From positions 868,001 through 932,000 of the forward strand of contig NZ_JAVDDX010000001.1 of assembly GCF_030848575.1 (NCBI RefSeq): a DNA stretch of 64,000 bases, given 5' to 3'. The position numbers and the translations under genes were made by a program. This stretch comes from Haloarcula sp. H-GB4. Lineage in GTDB: Archaea > Halobacteriota > Halobacteria > Halobacteriales > Haloarculaceae. Shown one piece after another: positions 23,005-31,128 of the stretch (position 1 is its first letter; each line of letters starts with the position of its first letter). Below the pieces are notes generated by a model that saw only the letters and a program-made list of their open reading frames with translations, was not told the origin of the DNA and did no database searches.

Positions 23005-23538
23005 ATGTCATCTATCGAACTGACACCCAGTCAAAAGAACATTCTGCAGGAACTGGTAAATCTCTATCGGGAAAGTGAAAGCGCTGTGAAAGGCGAGGAC
23101 ATTGCCGAGAAAGTCGACCGGAACCCCGGCACGATTCGAAACCAGATGCAGAGCCTCAAAGCCCTGCAGCTCGTCGAGGGCGTCCCCGGGCCCAAAGGTG
23201 GGTACAAGCCCACCGCCAACGCCTACGATGCGCTCCAGATTCAGGACATGGACCAAGCCGCGGAGGTCCCGCTACGCCACAACGGCGAACTTGTCGAACA
23301 CTCGAACGTCGAGGAGATCGACCTGACCAGCGTCCACCACCCCGAGGAGTGCCGCGCAGAGATTCAGCTCCAGGGCACGATGTCCGAATTCCACGAAGGT
23401 GACTCGGTGACAGTTGGGCCGACACCGCTGTCGAAGCTCCAGATTATCGGGACTCTTGAGGGCAAGGACGACACCAACAACAAACTCATCCTCGCTATCG
23501 ACGATATGCGGGCACCGGCGGGCGAGCCGGAGCACTAA
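23005..23538 (+). CDS. Winged-helix transcriptional regulator (Rrf2/TrmB-like HTH)
   Basis: 177-residue predicted regulator. Residues 5-75 form a winged helix (LTPSQKNILQELVNLY, then GEDIAEKVDRNPGTIRNQM as recognition region, and GPKGGYKPT as wing). The C-terminal 95 residues are an unknown beta-rich domain with HHPEECRAEIQLQG and DSVTVGPTPLSKLQIIG, perhaps a ligand sensor. No Cys cluster of the Fe-S Rrf2 type is present. It is divergent from the epimerase gene and upstream of the NADH dehydrogenase gene, either of which could be a target. Confidence 0.8.
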   Translation: MSSIELTPSQKNILQELVNLYRESESAVKGEDIAEKVDRNPGTIRNQMQSLKALQLVEGVPGPKGGYKPTANAYDALQIQDMDQAAEVPLRHNGELVEHSNVEEIDLTSVHHPEECRAEIQLQGTMSEFHEGDSVTVGPTPLSKLQIIGTLEGKDDTNNKLILAIDDMRAPAGEPEH

Positions 23539-23683
23539 TACGCCTCACTGGTCTTTTGAATTGTTTTTCTGCGGTCATCGGGGCCGCATCGTACCGCCCT
23601 GACGATGAGTATTGCTTAGGAATTGTTCCCCCGCTGAGAGGGATTTCAAAGGGTTTGTATCAGTCGGTTGCGGAGTCTCCGAT

Positions 23684-24853
23684 ATGACGGAGAACGTGGT
23701 CGTGCTCGGTTCGGGGTATGCCGGCGCAGGGGCAATAAAGAGTTTCGAGGACGAGCTAGACGGTCAGACGGACGTTGATGTCACCTGGATTTCTGAGACA
23801 GACTATCATCTGGTCCTACACGAGTCCCATCGTTGCATCCGGGACCCGAGCGTGCAGGAGAATATCGCCATCCCCGTCCACGAAATCAAACAGCCCTCGA
23901 CCGCATTCATTCAGGACGAGGTCGTTGGTATCGACACCGACGCCCAGGAAGTAGACCTCGCCGATTCCGACACCGTCGAGTACGACTACCTCCTCGTGGG
24001 GCTGGGTTCCCAGACGGCCTTCTTCGGTATCGAAGGGCTCGAAGAGTATGCCCTGACGCTCAAGAGTCTCGACGACGCCCTCGACATCCACGACAAGATC
24101 CAACAAGCCGCCCGCGAAGCGTCCACGAACGACCCAGCGCAGGTCGTCATCGGCGGTGCTGGCCTCTCCGGCATCCAGACCGCCGGCGAGGTTGCCGAAT
24201 TCCGTGACGAACACAACGCGCCCATCGACATCCACCTTGTCGAAGGTCTCGACCAAGTCTTGCCAAACAGCGACCCTGAACTCCAGGGTGCCCTGCGCAA
24301 GCGTCTGGAAGCCGCTGACGTGAACATCAAGTGCGGGGAGTTCATCGGCGAAGTCGACGAGGAGACGGTCTATATCGGCGACGAGGACGAACTGGACTAC
24401 GACGTGCTGGTCTGGACGGGCGGCATCACCGGGCGCGATTGCATGCAAGAGGTCGATCTAGACAAGGACGAGCGCAACCACCGCGTCCACGCGGAAGGGA
24501 ACTTCCAGACCGAGGACGAACACGTCTTCGCGATCGGCGACTCGGCACTGATCGACCAGCCGGGCGACCAGCCCGCTCCGCCGACCGCCCAGGCCGCTTG
24601 GCAAGCCGCGGAAGTCGCGGGCGAGAACCTTGCACGCGCCGTGCGAGAGCAGCCACTGAAGACCTGGACCCACAAGGACAAGGGTACGGTCGTTTCGGTC
24701 GGCGAGAAGGCTGTCGCCCACGACGTGGTGAATGTGCCTATCGAAACCTTCGGCGGGATGCCCGCGAAACTGCTGAAGAAAGCTATTGCCGCCCGCTGGA
24801 TCAACGACATGACCGGTGTCGGCCGGGCCGCCAAGGCCTGGCCCGATATGTAG
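23684..24853 (+). CDS. ndh: Type II NADH dehydrogenase / pyridine nucleotide-disulfide oxidoreductase
   Basis: 389-residue membrane-associated flavoprotein expected to pass electrons from NADH to quinone without pumping ions. FAD site VVVLGSGYAGAGA near residue 5, NAD site VVIGGAGLSGIQTAGEVA near 153, second FAD signature EHVFAIGDSALID near 275, and a C-terminal part with FGGMPAKLLKKAIAARW. ATG 23684 starts MTENVVVLG; the longer open frame upstream adds 24 residues that do not fit. A sulfide:quinone reductase is the main alternative, but the Cys pair of that family is not seen. A T-rich stretch follows the stop. Confidence 0.85.
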   Translation: MTENVVVLGSGYAGAGAIKSFEDELDGQTDVDVTWISETDYHLVLHESHRCIRDPSVQENIAIPVHEIKQPSTAFIQDEVVGIDTDAQEVDLADSDTVEYDYLLVGLGSQTAFFGIEGLEEYALTLKSLDDALDIHDKIQQAAREASTNDPAQVVIGGAGLSGIQTAGEVAEFRDEHNAPIDIHLVEGLDQVLPNSDPELQGALRKRLEAADVNIKCGEFIGEVDEETVYIGDEDELDYDVLVWTGGITGRDCMQEVDLDKDERNHRVHAEGNFQTEDEHVFAIGDSALIDQPGDQPAPPTAQAAWQAAEVAGENLARAVREQPLKTWTHKDKGTVVSVGEKAVAHDVVNVPIETFGGMPAKLLKKAIAARWINDMTGVGRAAKAWPDM

Positions 24854-24855
24854 TA

Positions 24856-24861
24856 CCTTTT
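24856..24861 (+). terminator. T-rich termination site after ndh
   Basis: CTTTTT directly after the ndh stop fits the oligo-T archaeal terminator. A G+C inverted repeat GCGCC-TCC-GGCGC at 24881-24893 lies just downstream. Confidence 0.45.
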
Positions 24862-24933
24862 TACTTCATCCCCTCTCCTCGCGCCTCCGGCGCTGCGGGG
24901 AGCGGGTTCGCAAAAATCTACGCTAAAAACGAC

Positions 24934-24960
24934 CTTCTCGCTCCCGCTGGTCGCGAGAAG
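24934..24960. repeat. Perfect 8-base hairpin between convergent ndh and udp
   Basis: CTTCTCGC (24934-24941) and GCGAGAAG (24953-24960) enclose an 11-base loop. It lies in a 233-base gene-free stretch (24854-25086) between two convergent genes, a place where both transcripts need to stop. The wording of this stretch is like short G+C-rich intergenic repeats that occur in many copies in haloarchaea, but no second copy is in this window. Confidence 0.4.
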
Positions 24961-25086
24961 TGAAACCGCTCGCCAACGGCGCGCGGTATGCTGTCTCCTA
25001 CTGCGCCGCGACTGCACAGCATCCGCTGCCGCACTACTTCTACTACTGCAGCAGCGGCCGCTCGCGGCTATCGGGTGTCGAGAAGC

Positions 25087-25911
25087 CTAGCGGTCGACAG
25101 ACAGACCGGCGTGCCAGCCGTCGGCATCGGCTTCCTCGACAGCGGTGTCCATCTCCGCCAGATACGACACAGCAAGGCTGGCACACTTGGCTGCTTTGCG
25201 CTCTCCTTCGGTGCGGAACTCGCCGGTAACGCGGTTAGCGTACACCGTGCAGACAGCACCAGCCCGCAGGCCGTACAGGTTCGCGAGCGTGAGAATCGTT
25301 GCCGCCTCCATCTCGAAGTTGAGGACGCCGGCTTCCTGGAGCGCCGCGATGCGTTCGTCGCTGCCGCTGGCTTCGAAGTCCTTGAACCCGGGGCGTGACT
25401 GCCCGGCGTAGAAACTGTCCGTCGAGCAGGTGACGCCGAGGTGGTAGTCGTAGCCGAGTTCCTCGGCGGCGGCGACGAGCGCCGAAACAATCCGGTGGTC
25501 GGCGCTGGCGGGGTAATCCTCGCGGACGTACTCCTTGCTGGTCCCTTCCTGTCGCACCGCGCCAGTCGTGATGACGAGGTCGCCGATGCTGGCTTCCTCC
25601 TGGATAGCCCCACAGGAGCCGACCCGGATAAAGGAGTCAGCGCCGACGCGGGCCAGTTCTTCAAGCGCGATAGCGGCTGATGGGCCACCAATACCCGTCG
25701 AGGTCACGGAGATGGGTGTCCCGTCGTGGGTGCCCGTCGCCGTGCGGTACTCACGGTGTTCGGCGACGATGTCGTGGTCGTCCCAGTAGTCGACGACCTT
25801 TTCGACCCGCTCGGGGTTCCCCGGCAGCAGGACGCTGTCGGCCACGTCGTCATCGCTTACTTCCAGATGGTACTGTACGTCATCGTTCGGGTCTTCACTG
25901 TCGCTTGTCAT
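25087..25911 (-). CDS. udp: Uridine phosphorylase (nucleoside phosphorylase family)
   Basis: 274-residue enzyme that cleaves uridine (perhaps other nucleosides) with phosphate to give the base and ribose-1-phosphate. Family motifs: VLLPGNPERVEKV near 28, STGIGGPSAAIALEEL near 69, RVGSCGAIQ near 96, and NFEMEAATI near 198, where the Glu and Met hold the ribose. Its start overlaps the stop of cdd (ATGA), making a pyrimidine salvage operon: deaminate cytidine, then split uridine. Relatives with purine activity have a similar layout, so specificity rests mainly on context. Confidence 0.9.
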   Translation of the reverse strand: MTSDSEDPNDDVQYHLEVSDDDVADSVLLPGNPERVEKVVDYWDDHDIVAEHREYRTATGTHDGTPISVTSTGIGGPSAAIALEELARVGADSFIRVGSCGAIQEEASIGDLVITTGAVRQEGTSKEYVREDYPASADHRIVSALVAAAEELGYDYHLGVTCSTDSFYAGQSRPGFKDFEASGSDERIAALQEAGVLNFEMEAATILTLANLYGLRAGAVCTVYANRVTGEFRTEGERKAAKCASLAVSYLAEMDTAVEEADADGWHAGLSVDR

Positions 25912-26294
25912 TTGTCGAGGTGGTCGCTGGTGATTGTCGTCGGCAGGAGCTCCCCGAGTTCGTACACCGTCGGCTCGTCGCCGTCGGTGATGATCTCGAA
26001 CGACTCGTCACAGAACTCGCTGAACGTCTGGCGGCACATCCCACAGGGGGTGACGCCGTCACGCTTGCCAGAGGTGACAGCGACGCGCTCGAACGACCGG
26101 TGCCCGTCGCTAACAGCCGCACCGATGGCCACTTCCTCGGCGTGCAAGCTGTTGCTGTAGTTGGCGTTTTCGATGTTACAACCGGTGTAGACGCTGCCAT
26201 CACTCGTTTCGAGCGCCGCGCCGACCGTGTACTCCGAGTACGGCGCGTACGCCTCGTCAATGGCGTCTCTCGCTGCGTCGAGGAGGTCCTCCAT
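25908..26294 (-). CDS. cdd: Cytidine deaminase
   Basis: 128-residue zinc enzyme turning cytidine into uridine. Zinc ligands and catalytic Glu are complete: HAEE with His51 and Glu53 (a His-type relative of the usual Cys), and PCGMC with Cys84 and Cys87. GCNIENANYSN near 38-48 is the substrate loop. Length is typical of the tetrameric form. It overlaps udp by four bases. A TATA-like box lies within TAGAAATTCTA, 24-34 bases upstream. Confidence 0.95.
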   Translation of the reverse strand: MEDLLDAARDAIDEAYAPYSEYTVGAALETSDGSVYTGCNIENANYSNSLHAEEVAIGAAVSDGHRSFERVAVTSGKRDGVTPCGMCRQTFSEFCDESFEIITDGDEPTVYELGELLPTTITSDHLDK

Positions 26295-26317
26295 GCACTG
26301 GGCGTCGAAGGGCCGTG

Positions 26318-26328
26318 TAGAAATTCTA
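26318..26328 (-). promoter_or_regulatory. TATA-like box of cdd inside a short inverted repeat
   Basis: TAGAA and TTCTA are separated by one base and lie 24-34 bases before the cdd ATG. AT-rich and correctly placed for the promoter of the cdd-udp pair. Confidence 0.4.
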
Positions 26329-26358
26329 TCGGTCTCGGTAGCAGTCGGTGCTCAGGCG

Positions 26359-27726
26359 TCAGGCGTCGGCGGCACTGACAGCCGTGACGGCGTCACGGAC
26401 TGCCTGTGTGGTGTCCGCAACCAGCGCGTCGATATCGTCACTCTCTGCGTAAACCCGGACGTACGGCTCGGTGCCGCTCGGCCGGACGAGCGTCCACGAC
26501 CCGTCATCGAAAGAGAGCCGGACGCCGTACTCGGTCGAGACATCGGCTTCGGGGAACGCATCCGGCAGGTCGGATTCCAGTCGCTCCATCGTCTCGGCTT
26601 TGGCGTCGTCGGGGCACTCCACACTTACCTTCTCATAGGGCCGCTCGGAGATGACGGCCCGCCTGTCACCCACACTCTCCTTGGCGAACAGGCGCGTCAG
26701 CACGGCCGCACTGGCAACGCCGTCGATCCAGCCACCGAAGGCGGTGTGGATGTGTTTCCATGGTTCTGCGGCGAAGACGACCTCGGTTTCGTCGGTCGCG
26801 TCCGCGCGAACGTCGGCGATACCGACGTGGAGCGAGCCGAGGTGGATGCGTTCGACGCGGCCGCCAGCGGCTTCGACCCGTTCGTCGATGCGGCCGGAGG
26901 CGTTGGGCGTCGTCACGACGACGGGGTCCGAAACGTCCGTGGCACGCGTGTAGTGTTCGGCCAGCATCGCGAGTATCGTGTCCTCGTGGATGACATCACC
27001 GTCGGCGTCGACGACGACGATACGGTCGGCGTCGCCGTCGTGGCCGAACCCGAAGTCGGCGTCGGACTCGGCGACGAACTCGCGGAAATCGGCCAGTGTC
27101 TCCGGCGTCGGCTTGCTCTCGCGGCCGGGGAAGGTCCCGTCGACGTTCGCCTCCGTCGCGAGTACGTCGGCACCCAGTTCCCGGAGGACCTGTGGCGTCG
27201 CCACGCTGGCCATCCCGTTCCCGCAGTCGACTGCCACCGTGAGCCCTGCTGGGTCGCCACCAAGCGACTCGGCGTAGTCGGCGACAGCGCCTCGATACTC
27301 GTCGAGGTAATCGACCGATTCTGTGTCGCCCCAGTCGCGCCAGGCCGTCGGTGTCGAGCCGTCCTCAATTCGCCCTTCGATGCGCGTCTCGTCGTCGTCG
27401 CCGTACTCGGTGCCATCGGCGAATACCTTGATGCCATTGTCCGTCGGCGGGTTGTGGCTCGCGGTAATCATCACACCGCGTCGACCTTGCGAAGCGTACG
27501 CCAGCGTCGGCGTCGGCACGCGGCCGATTCTGACGACTCGCGCGCCGGCGCTTTGCAGTCCCGCGGCCATCGCGTCAGCGAGGGCTGGCGAGGTCACGCG
27601 ACCGTCGTACCCTAGCACGAACGTCTCGCCGTCTCGGCCAGTCGCCTGTCCAACGCGCAGCGCGAGGTCCGGCGTCACCTTCGATACGACATCACCGCGG
27701 ATCCCCGCGGTCCCGAACAGTTCCAT
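26359..27726 (-). CDS. glmM: Phosphohexomutase (phosphoglucosamine/phosphomanno-mutase family)
   Basis: 455-residue alpha-D-phosphohexomutase moving phosphate between C1 and C6 of a hexose or hexosamine. All four family motifs are visible: GTAGIRG at 5-11, the phosphoserine loop TASHNP with Ser90, the Mg loop GHDGDADR with Asp230, 232 and 234, and RPSGTEPYVR near the C terminus. Which sugar it uses cannot be read directly; haloarchaea carry several paralogues and the symbol is tentative. ATG 27726 (MELFGTAGIRG) is chosen. It lies 64 bases before cdd and 44 bases after the FkbM gene, same strand. Confidence 0.88.
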   Translation of the reverse strand: MELFGTAGIRGDVVSKVTPDLALRVGQATGRDGETFVLGYDGRVTSPALADAMAAGLQSAGARVVRIGRVPTPTLAYASQGRRGVMITASHNPPTDNGIKVFADGTEYGDDDETRIEGRIEDGSTPTAWRDWGDTESVDYLDEYRGAVADYAESLGGDPAGLTVAVDCGNGMASVATPQVLRELGADVLATEANVDGTFPGRESKPTPETLADFREFVAESDADFGFGHDGDADRIVVVDADGDVIHEDTILAMLAEHYTRATDVSDPVVVTTPNASGRIDERVEAAGGRVERIHLGSLHVGIADVRADATDETEVVFAAEPWKHIHTAFGGWIDGVASAAVLTRLFAKESVGDRRAVISERPYEKVSVECPDDAKAETMERLESDLPDAFPEADVSTEYGVRLSFDDGSWTLVRPSGTEPYVRVYAESDDIDALVADTTQAVRDAVTAVSAADA

Positions 27727-27770
27727 ACCGGCGATGCGGAAGCCGACCGTATAATTCTCTCGTTCGGCCC

Positions 27771-28571
27771 TCACTTCTTCCCGATAAGGAATGTGTCGCC
27801 CTTGCCGTCACGGATGACCCGTTCGGTCACAGCAAAGCCATGTCCCTCCAGTTGACTCCGGATGCCAGCAACGGAGTGGCCGTTGGTCTCGAGTCGGTTT
27901 CCGTGGACTTCACAGTACACGAGCCGACATGAGGGCTGGTCGAGCGTCGACGACAGACCATTGAGAACAGCGCCCTCCGTCCCTTCGACATCGATTTTGA
28001 TCGCAGTCGGTGTCGGGAGGTGGTTGTCAGCGATGAACTCGTCGCCGTGTCGCTTGCTAATTGTGATTGTCTCGTGCTCTGTCGCTGTCGTCACCAGCGA
28101 ATGCCCGGCTGAACCAATCTTTTCGAGCGTAATCGAGAGTTCGGCTTCACCGTCCTCATCGACCATCGCGTGTTCGAATAGCGAAATATCGGCGCGGTTG
28201 TGTTGCATATTCTGTCGCAACCGCTCGGCGTTGTCGGGGTGTGGTTCGAATGCGATGACCGGATTGTCGGTCACCTCCGATGCCAGACAGGCATACAGAC
28301 CGATATTAGCCCCGATATCGTAGAACACGTCGTCGGGCCGGAGTTCCCCCAGCAGATCAGCGAGTACCGGCCGTTCGTCTATCTTCCAGAGGTCAGTAAA
28401 CTCATTGTAGGTTGGTATCAGGAACTCTGTGCTGACATCACCGACTGTGACCGCGTATGTATCGCCAGCAAGGCGGTACGAGACTTCACGATACTGATTG
28501 TAACACCGGTTGAGTAGCGGTTTGAAGCCGGTCTGGGATGCAAGCTGAACGACGACGTCTGAAGATATCAT
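27771..28571 (-). CDS. FkbM-family SAM-dependent methyltransferase
   Basis: 266-residue methyltransferase. The SAM-binding motif is FYDIGANIGLYACLAS near 88-103, followed by VIAFEPHPDNAERLRQN near 109 and TAIKIDVEGTEGAVLNG near 188, the acidic motif typical of FkbM enzymes. Such proteins methylate hydroxyl or carboxyl groups on glycans and secondary metabolites. Position just upstream of a phosphohexomutase hints at a glycan role. It is preceded by an AT-rich 190-base gap. No signal peptide. Confidence 0.87.
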   Translation of the reverse strand: MISSDVVVQLASQTGFKPLLNRCYNQYREVSYRLAGDTYAVTVGDVSTEFLIPTYNEFTDLWKIDERPVLADLLGELRPDDVFYDIGANIGLYACLASEVTDNPVIAFEPHPDNAERLRQNMQHNRADISLFEHAMVDEDGEAELSITLEKIGSAGHSLVTTATEHETITISKRHGDEFIADNHLPTPTAIKIDVEGTEGAVLNGLSSTLDQPSCRLVYCEVHGNRLETNGHSVAGIRSQLEGHGFAVTERVIRDGKGDTFLIGKK

Positions 28572-28716
28572 TTAGAAAAGTTATTCAGACCAACTATCTA
28601 TACTTGTCGTTTCATGGTCACATTACACCGTTGCGTATATCTACAGCTTAGACAGAGTGCCCCAGTCGTCGTCTCGTAGTCTCTCACTGCGGTAAAACAA
28701 AGCCGACCTCGGCACG

Positions 28717-28721
28717 AAAAA
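28717..28721 (-). terminator. Possible terminator of psmB
   Basis: A T5 run on the minus strand lies 42-46 bases after the psmB stop, inside the loop of a CTCGGC/GCCGAG inverted repeat (28708-28713 and 28729-28734). Both features are short, so support is modest. The rest of the gap 28572-28762 shows only AT-rich sequence before the FkbM gene. Confidence 0.3.
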
Positions 28722-28762
28722 CGTCTGGGCCGAGACCCGACCGTAACGATTGTTTCGTGTGG

Positions 28763-29485
28763 CTACAGCAGTTCGTCGAAGTCGTAGCCGTTGATGTCGA
28801 CGCCGTCAGCGGTGACATCAGCGAGGTAGATGCCGTTGCCGGAGCCGGTGTCACGCTCGGCAGCAGCCTTGATGGAGGCAGCAGCGACTTCTTTGGCCTC
28901 GTCGTTGGTCATGTCTTCCTCGTAGCGGTCTTCGAGGGTCCCGTATGCGACGGTGAGCCCGGAACCGGTGACAGTGTAGTCGTCTTTCATGACGCCGCCA
29001 GCCGGGTCGATGGAGTAGACGTGGTGGCCATCGTCGTCAACGCCGCCGAGGATGGGGTTGATCGCGAAGAATGGACCACCGCGGGCGAAGTTGCCAGCCA
29101 GCGTCGAGAGGGCCTTCATGCTGATATCTCCACCGCGCCGTGCTTCATAGAGGTTGACCTCCGCACGAAGCGTCCGGATGAAGGACTGTGCGCCGCCGAC
29201 GCTCCCGACCAGAGTGAGCGCCGCCGTGGGGTGAATCTGCTCGACCTTCTGGACATTCTTGTTCGAAACGAAGCGACCGCCAAGTGAGGCGCGCATATCC
29301 GTCGCGATGACGACGCCATCAGACGTACTAATGCCGATGGTGGTCGTCCCGGTCTTGTTCACCTTCTCCGAATCCTGTGCGGACTGTTCGAGGAGCTCGC
29401 CGACTTCGGGCGCGTACGGGTCACTCTGGAACTCGTCGGTAGCCTGGGGTCCAGAAAGATCCGGCCCCGGAGTCATATCTCGCAT
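28763..29485 (-). CDS. psmB: Proteasome beta subunit
   Basis: 240-residue precursor of the catalytic subunit of the 20S proteasome. The acidic propeptide of 46 residues ends KTG; cleavage before Thr47 in TTTIGIST would free the N-terminal nucleophile. The Asp/Lys partners lie in the DMRAS stretch and downstream, and GSGLTVAYGTLED is the family signature. Propeptide length agrees with other haloarchaeal beta subunits. ATG 29485 is supported by a TATA-like box 26-32 bases upstream; a second Met three codons in is possible. The alpha subunit gene is not in this window. Confidence 0.96.
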   Translation of the reverse strand: MRDMTPGPDLSGPQATDEFQSDPYAPEVGELLEQSAQDSEKVNKTGTTTIGISTSDGVVIATDMRASLGGRFVSNKNVQKVEQIHPTAALTLVGSVGGAQSFIRTLRAEVNLYEARRGGDISMKALSTLAGNFARGGPFFAINPILGGVDDDGHHVYSIDPAGGVMKDDYTVTGSGLTVAYGTLEDRYEEDMTNDEAKEVAAASIKAAAERDTGSGNGIYLADVTADGVDINGYDFDELL

Positions 29486-29510
29486 TACTGTGAGGTACTA
29501 GTCGGGTGCT

Positions 29511-29517
29511 GATAAAA
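29511..29517 (-). promoter_or_regulatory. TATA box for psmB
   Basis: TTTTATC on the minus strand, 26-32 bases before the ATG at 29485. Confidence 0.6.
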
Positions 29518-29580
29518 CCTCTTTTCCTGATGGACTTGGCCGCAACCACTGCGGGCAGGTCTTCAGTCAGCTGCTTCGTC

Positions 29581-29751
29581 TTACGCGCTCGCCTGGTCGT
29601 ATGCCTCATTGAGTCCCGACACGGCCCGGTCCATCGGCAGTCGGAGTCCGAACTGCTCCGTGAACATCGCCACCGGCAGCAGCATGATGCCCAGCAGCAG
29701 GGTGAGTTGGTACAGTGCGAACAGCGTTGCGGTGTACAGTCGAGCTACCAT
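29581..29751 (-). CDS. Small membrane protein, 56 residues, unknown function
   Basis: 56-residue protein starting MVARLYTATLFALYQ with one long hydrophobic stretch (residues about 5-30) and a polar tail. It is not a family I can name. ATG 29751 is preferred over a Met 17 codons upstream because the TATA box at 29781-29787 is 30-36 bases before 29751 and would not leave room for the longer form. It lies between psmB and the UPF0212 gene. Topology would be a single-pass protein with a short cytoplasmic N terminus. Confidence 0.6.
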   Translation of the reverse strand: MVARLYTATLFALYQLTLLLGIMLLPVAMFTEQFGLRLPMDRAVSGLNEAYDQASA

Positions 29752-29780
29752 CTTCCTCGGTCCATCCAGAGTGGGTCTGG

Positions 29781-29787
29781 TATATAA
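29781..29787 (-). promoter_or_regulatory. TATA box for the 56-residue membrane protein
   Basis: TTATATA on the minus strand, 30-36 bases before ATG 29751; a near-ideal archaeal TATA box. The gap beyond it, up to 30024, shows AT-rich patches but no gene. Confidence 0.6.
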
Positions 29788-30024
29788 GTCTTGTCGCCAC
29801 ATTTCAGTTCCAGATCATTGATCGTGATTGGCTAATCGGCCGCTGTCTTGCGGTTTATCGAGATGCCTGAAAGACAGGACTGGTGCCCGACCGATCTCCT
29901 GATCAGATATAATTGGGGTATGGGTCAGATGGCTGGTTTGCATAAGTTATAGAGATAGTAATGATGACGTGCGCAACAGCGGCGAATCAAAACTATCGAA
30001 TAGTCGGACCACGAGAGCTAGTGT

Positions 30025-30396
30025 ATGAACTACCTCGTGGCGATGGAAGCAGCCTGGCTGGTTCGTGACGTAGACGACATTGACGACGCTATCGGTGTAG
30101 CAGTGAGTGAAGCGGGGAAGCGGCTCAACGAGGCCGAGATGGACTACGTTGAGGTCGAAGTCGGCGCGACCGGCTGCCCGGCCTGTGGCGAACCGTTCGA
30201 CTCGGCGTTCATTGCGGCCGACACGGCACTCGTCGGACTGGTACTCGAGATGGATGTTTTCAACGCCGAATCCCCCGAACACGCTCAGCGGATTGCCAAG
30301 AGCGAAATCGGCGGCGCACTCCGGGATGTCCCGCTGAAAGTCGTTGAGGTGTTCGAGACCGAAGCCGACGAGGACGAAGCCGAAGCCGAAGCATAA
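30025..30396 (+). CDS. UPF0212 (DUF555) family protein
   Basis: 123-residue conserved archaeal protein of unknown role. [16 protein letters not shown] is the conserved start, CPACGEPF near 52 is a single CxxC zinc-knuckle half, and the tail is a run of alternating Glu/Ala/Asp. No catalytic motif is known for the family. Its C-terminal acidic tail is a haloarchaeal feature. A T-rich stretch 40 bases after the stop also serves as the TATA region of the next gene. Confidence 0.85.
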   Translation: MNYLVAMEAAWLVRDVDDIDDAIGVAVSEAGKRLNEAEMDYVEVEVGATGCPACGEPFDSAFIAADTALVGLVLEMDVFNAESPEHAQRIAKSEIGGALRDVPLKVVEVFETEADEDEAEAEA

Positions 30397-30436
30397 TACC
30401 GTTCCACGTGAGTCGCCCGCCGCAGTAGCCGTGGGC

Positions 30437-30446
30437 TTTTTATATT
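30437..30446 (+). promoter_or_regulatory. TATA box for the XRE-CBS regulator
   Basis: TTTTTATATT ends 21 bases before ATG 30467. It runs into the inverted repeat at 30444-30458. Confidence 0.65.
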
Positions 30447-30458
30447 ACCTCTGGTAAT
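30444..30458. promoter_or_regulatory. Candidate operator of the XRE-CBS regulator
   Basis: ATTACC-TCT-GGTAAT is a perfect 6-base inverted repeat that overlaps the 3' end of the TATA box and reaches to 9 bases before the ATG of a gene whose product has a helix-turn-helix. A bound dimer here would block the promoter, suggesting autoregulation. Confidence 0.5.
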
Positions 30459-30466
30459 TAGCGGAT

Positions 30467-31009
30467 ATGGACTTACCGACGCCACAGGATCTGCGGGAGC
30501 GCCGCAACGAACTTGGGCTAACTCAGAGCGAACTGGCGGAACGGGCTGACGTCTCTCAACCCCTTATCGCTCGTATCGAAGGTGGCGATGTGGACCCGCG
30601 GCTGTCGACGCTTCGGCGGATCGTGACCGCCCTCGAAGAGGCCGAAGGCGGCATCATCAAGGCCCGCGATCTGATGAACTCTCCCGTTGTTGGCGTCGCA
30701 CCCGACGACTCCGTCCACCAGACCAAAGACCTGATGGACGAGAGAGGGTACTCGCAGGTTCCCGTCATTCGGGATGGGGCACCGCAGGGACTCATCGGTA
30801 ACTCCGACATCCGCCAGCGACCCGAAGAGAACGTCGGCGACCTCCCAGTGGCTGAAGTGATGAACGAATCTATCGCAACAGTTGAGCCCGACGCACCCAT
30901 TGACGAAGTCGACGCTTACCTGAACCACAATGCCGCTGTGATGGTCGTTGAAGATGGGGAAACTATCGGTGTCATAACCGAAGCGGATATCGCGCGTACG
31001 GTCAGCTAA
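30467..31009 (+). CDS. XRE-type HTH and CBS-domain regulator
   Basis: 180-residue protein. Residues 5-60 are an XRE/Cro helix-turn-helix (LRERRNELGLTQSELAERA, then VSQPLIARIEGGDVDPRLST). Residues 66-178 hold two CBS motifs (DLMNSPVVGVAPDDSV..., and VMNESIATVEPDAPIDEV...), which as a pair usually bind adenine nucleotides. So DNA binding may respond to the energy or SAM state. The layout is common across archaea but few members are characterised. Its promoter holds a matching inverted repeat. The next gene, a 48-residue protein, is on the same strand 119 bases later. Confidence 0.9.
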   Translation: MDLPTPQDLRERRNELGLTQSELAERADVSQPLIARIEGGDVDPRLSTLRRIVTALEEAEGGIIKARDLMNSPVVGVAPDDSVHQTKDLMDERGYSQVPVIRDGAPQGLIGNSDIRQRPEENVGDLPVAEVMNESIATVEPDAPIDEVDAYLNHNAAVMVVEDGETIGVITEADIARTVS

Positions 31010-31043
31010 CTCCAATTCTCACAAACGCAAATCAGGATAGTTG

Positions 31044-31059
31044 CCCCGTACTCCCCGTA
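31044..31059 (+). repeat. Short direct repeat upstream of the 48-residue gene
   Basis: CCCCGTA occurs at 31044-31050 and 31053-31059, a 9-base period, 34-49 bases ahead of a TATA box. Could be a tandem activator site; could be chance. Confidence 0.3.
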
Positions 31060-31092
31060 GGAGGGACTTAATACCGAAAACAGTGTCAGGGC

Positions 31093-31099
31093 TATATAT
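31093..31099 (+). promoter_or_regulatory. TATA box for the 48-residue gene
   Basis: TATATAT lies 30-36 bases before ATG 31129. Confidence 0.6.
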
Positions 31100-31128
31100 C
31101 TATTCTCACCAATGAGAGATATACACAC

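Noticed and set aside
24854..25086. A possible RNA gene in the convergent gap
   Set aside because: Only short hairpins and a T-run are visible; no tRNA cloverleaf, conserved RNA core or promoter was recognised.
26227..27615. A 462-codon open frame on the plus strand
   Set aside because: Antisense to the phosphohexomutase and cdd genes, whose catalytic motifs are all intact. No domain is recognisable in the plus-strand frame.
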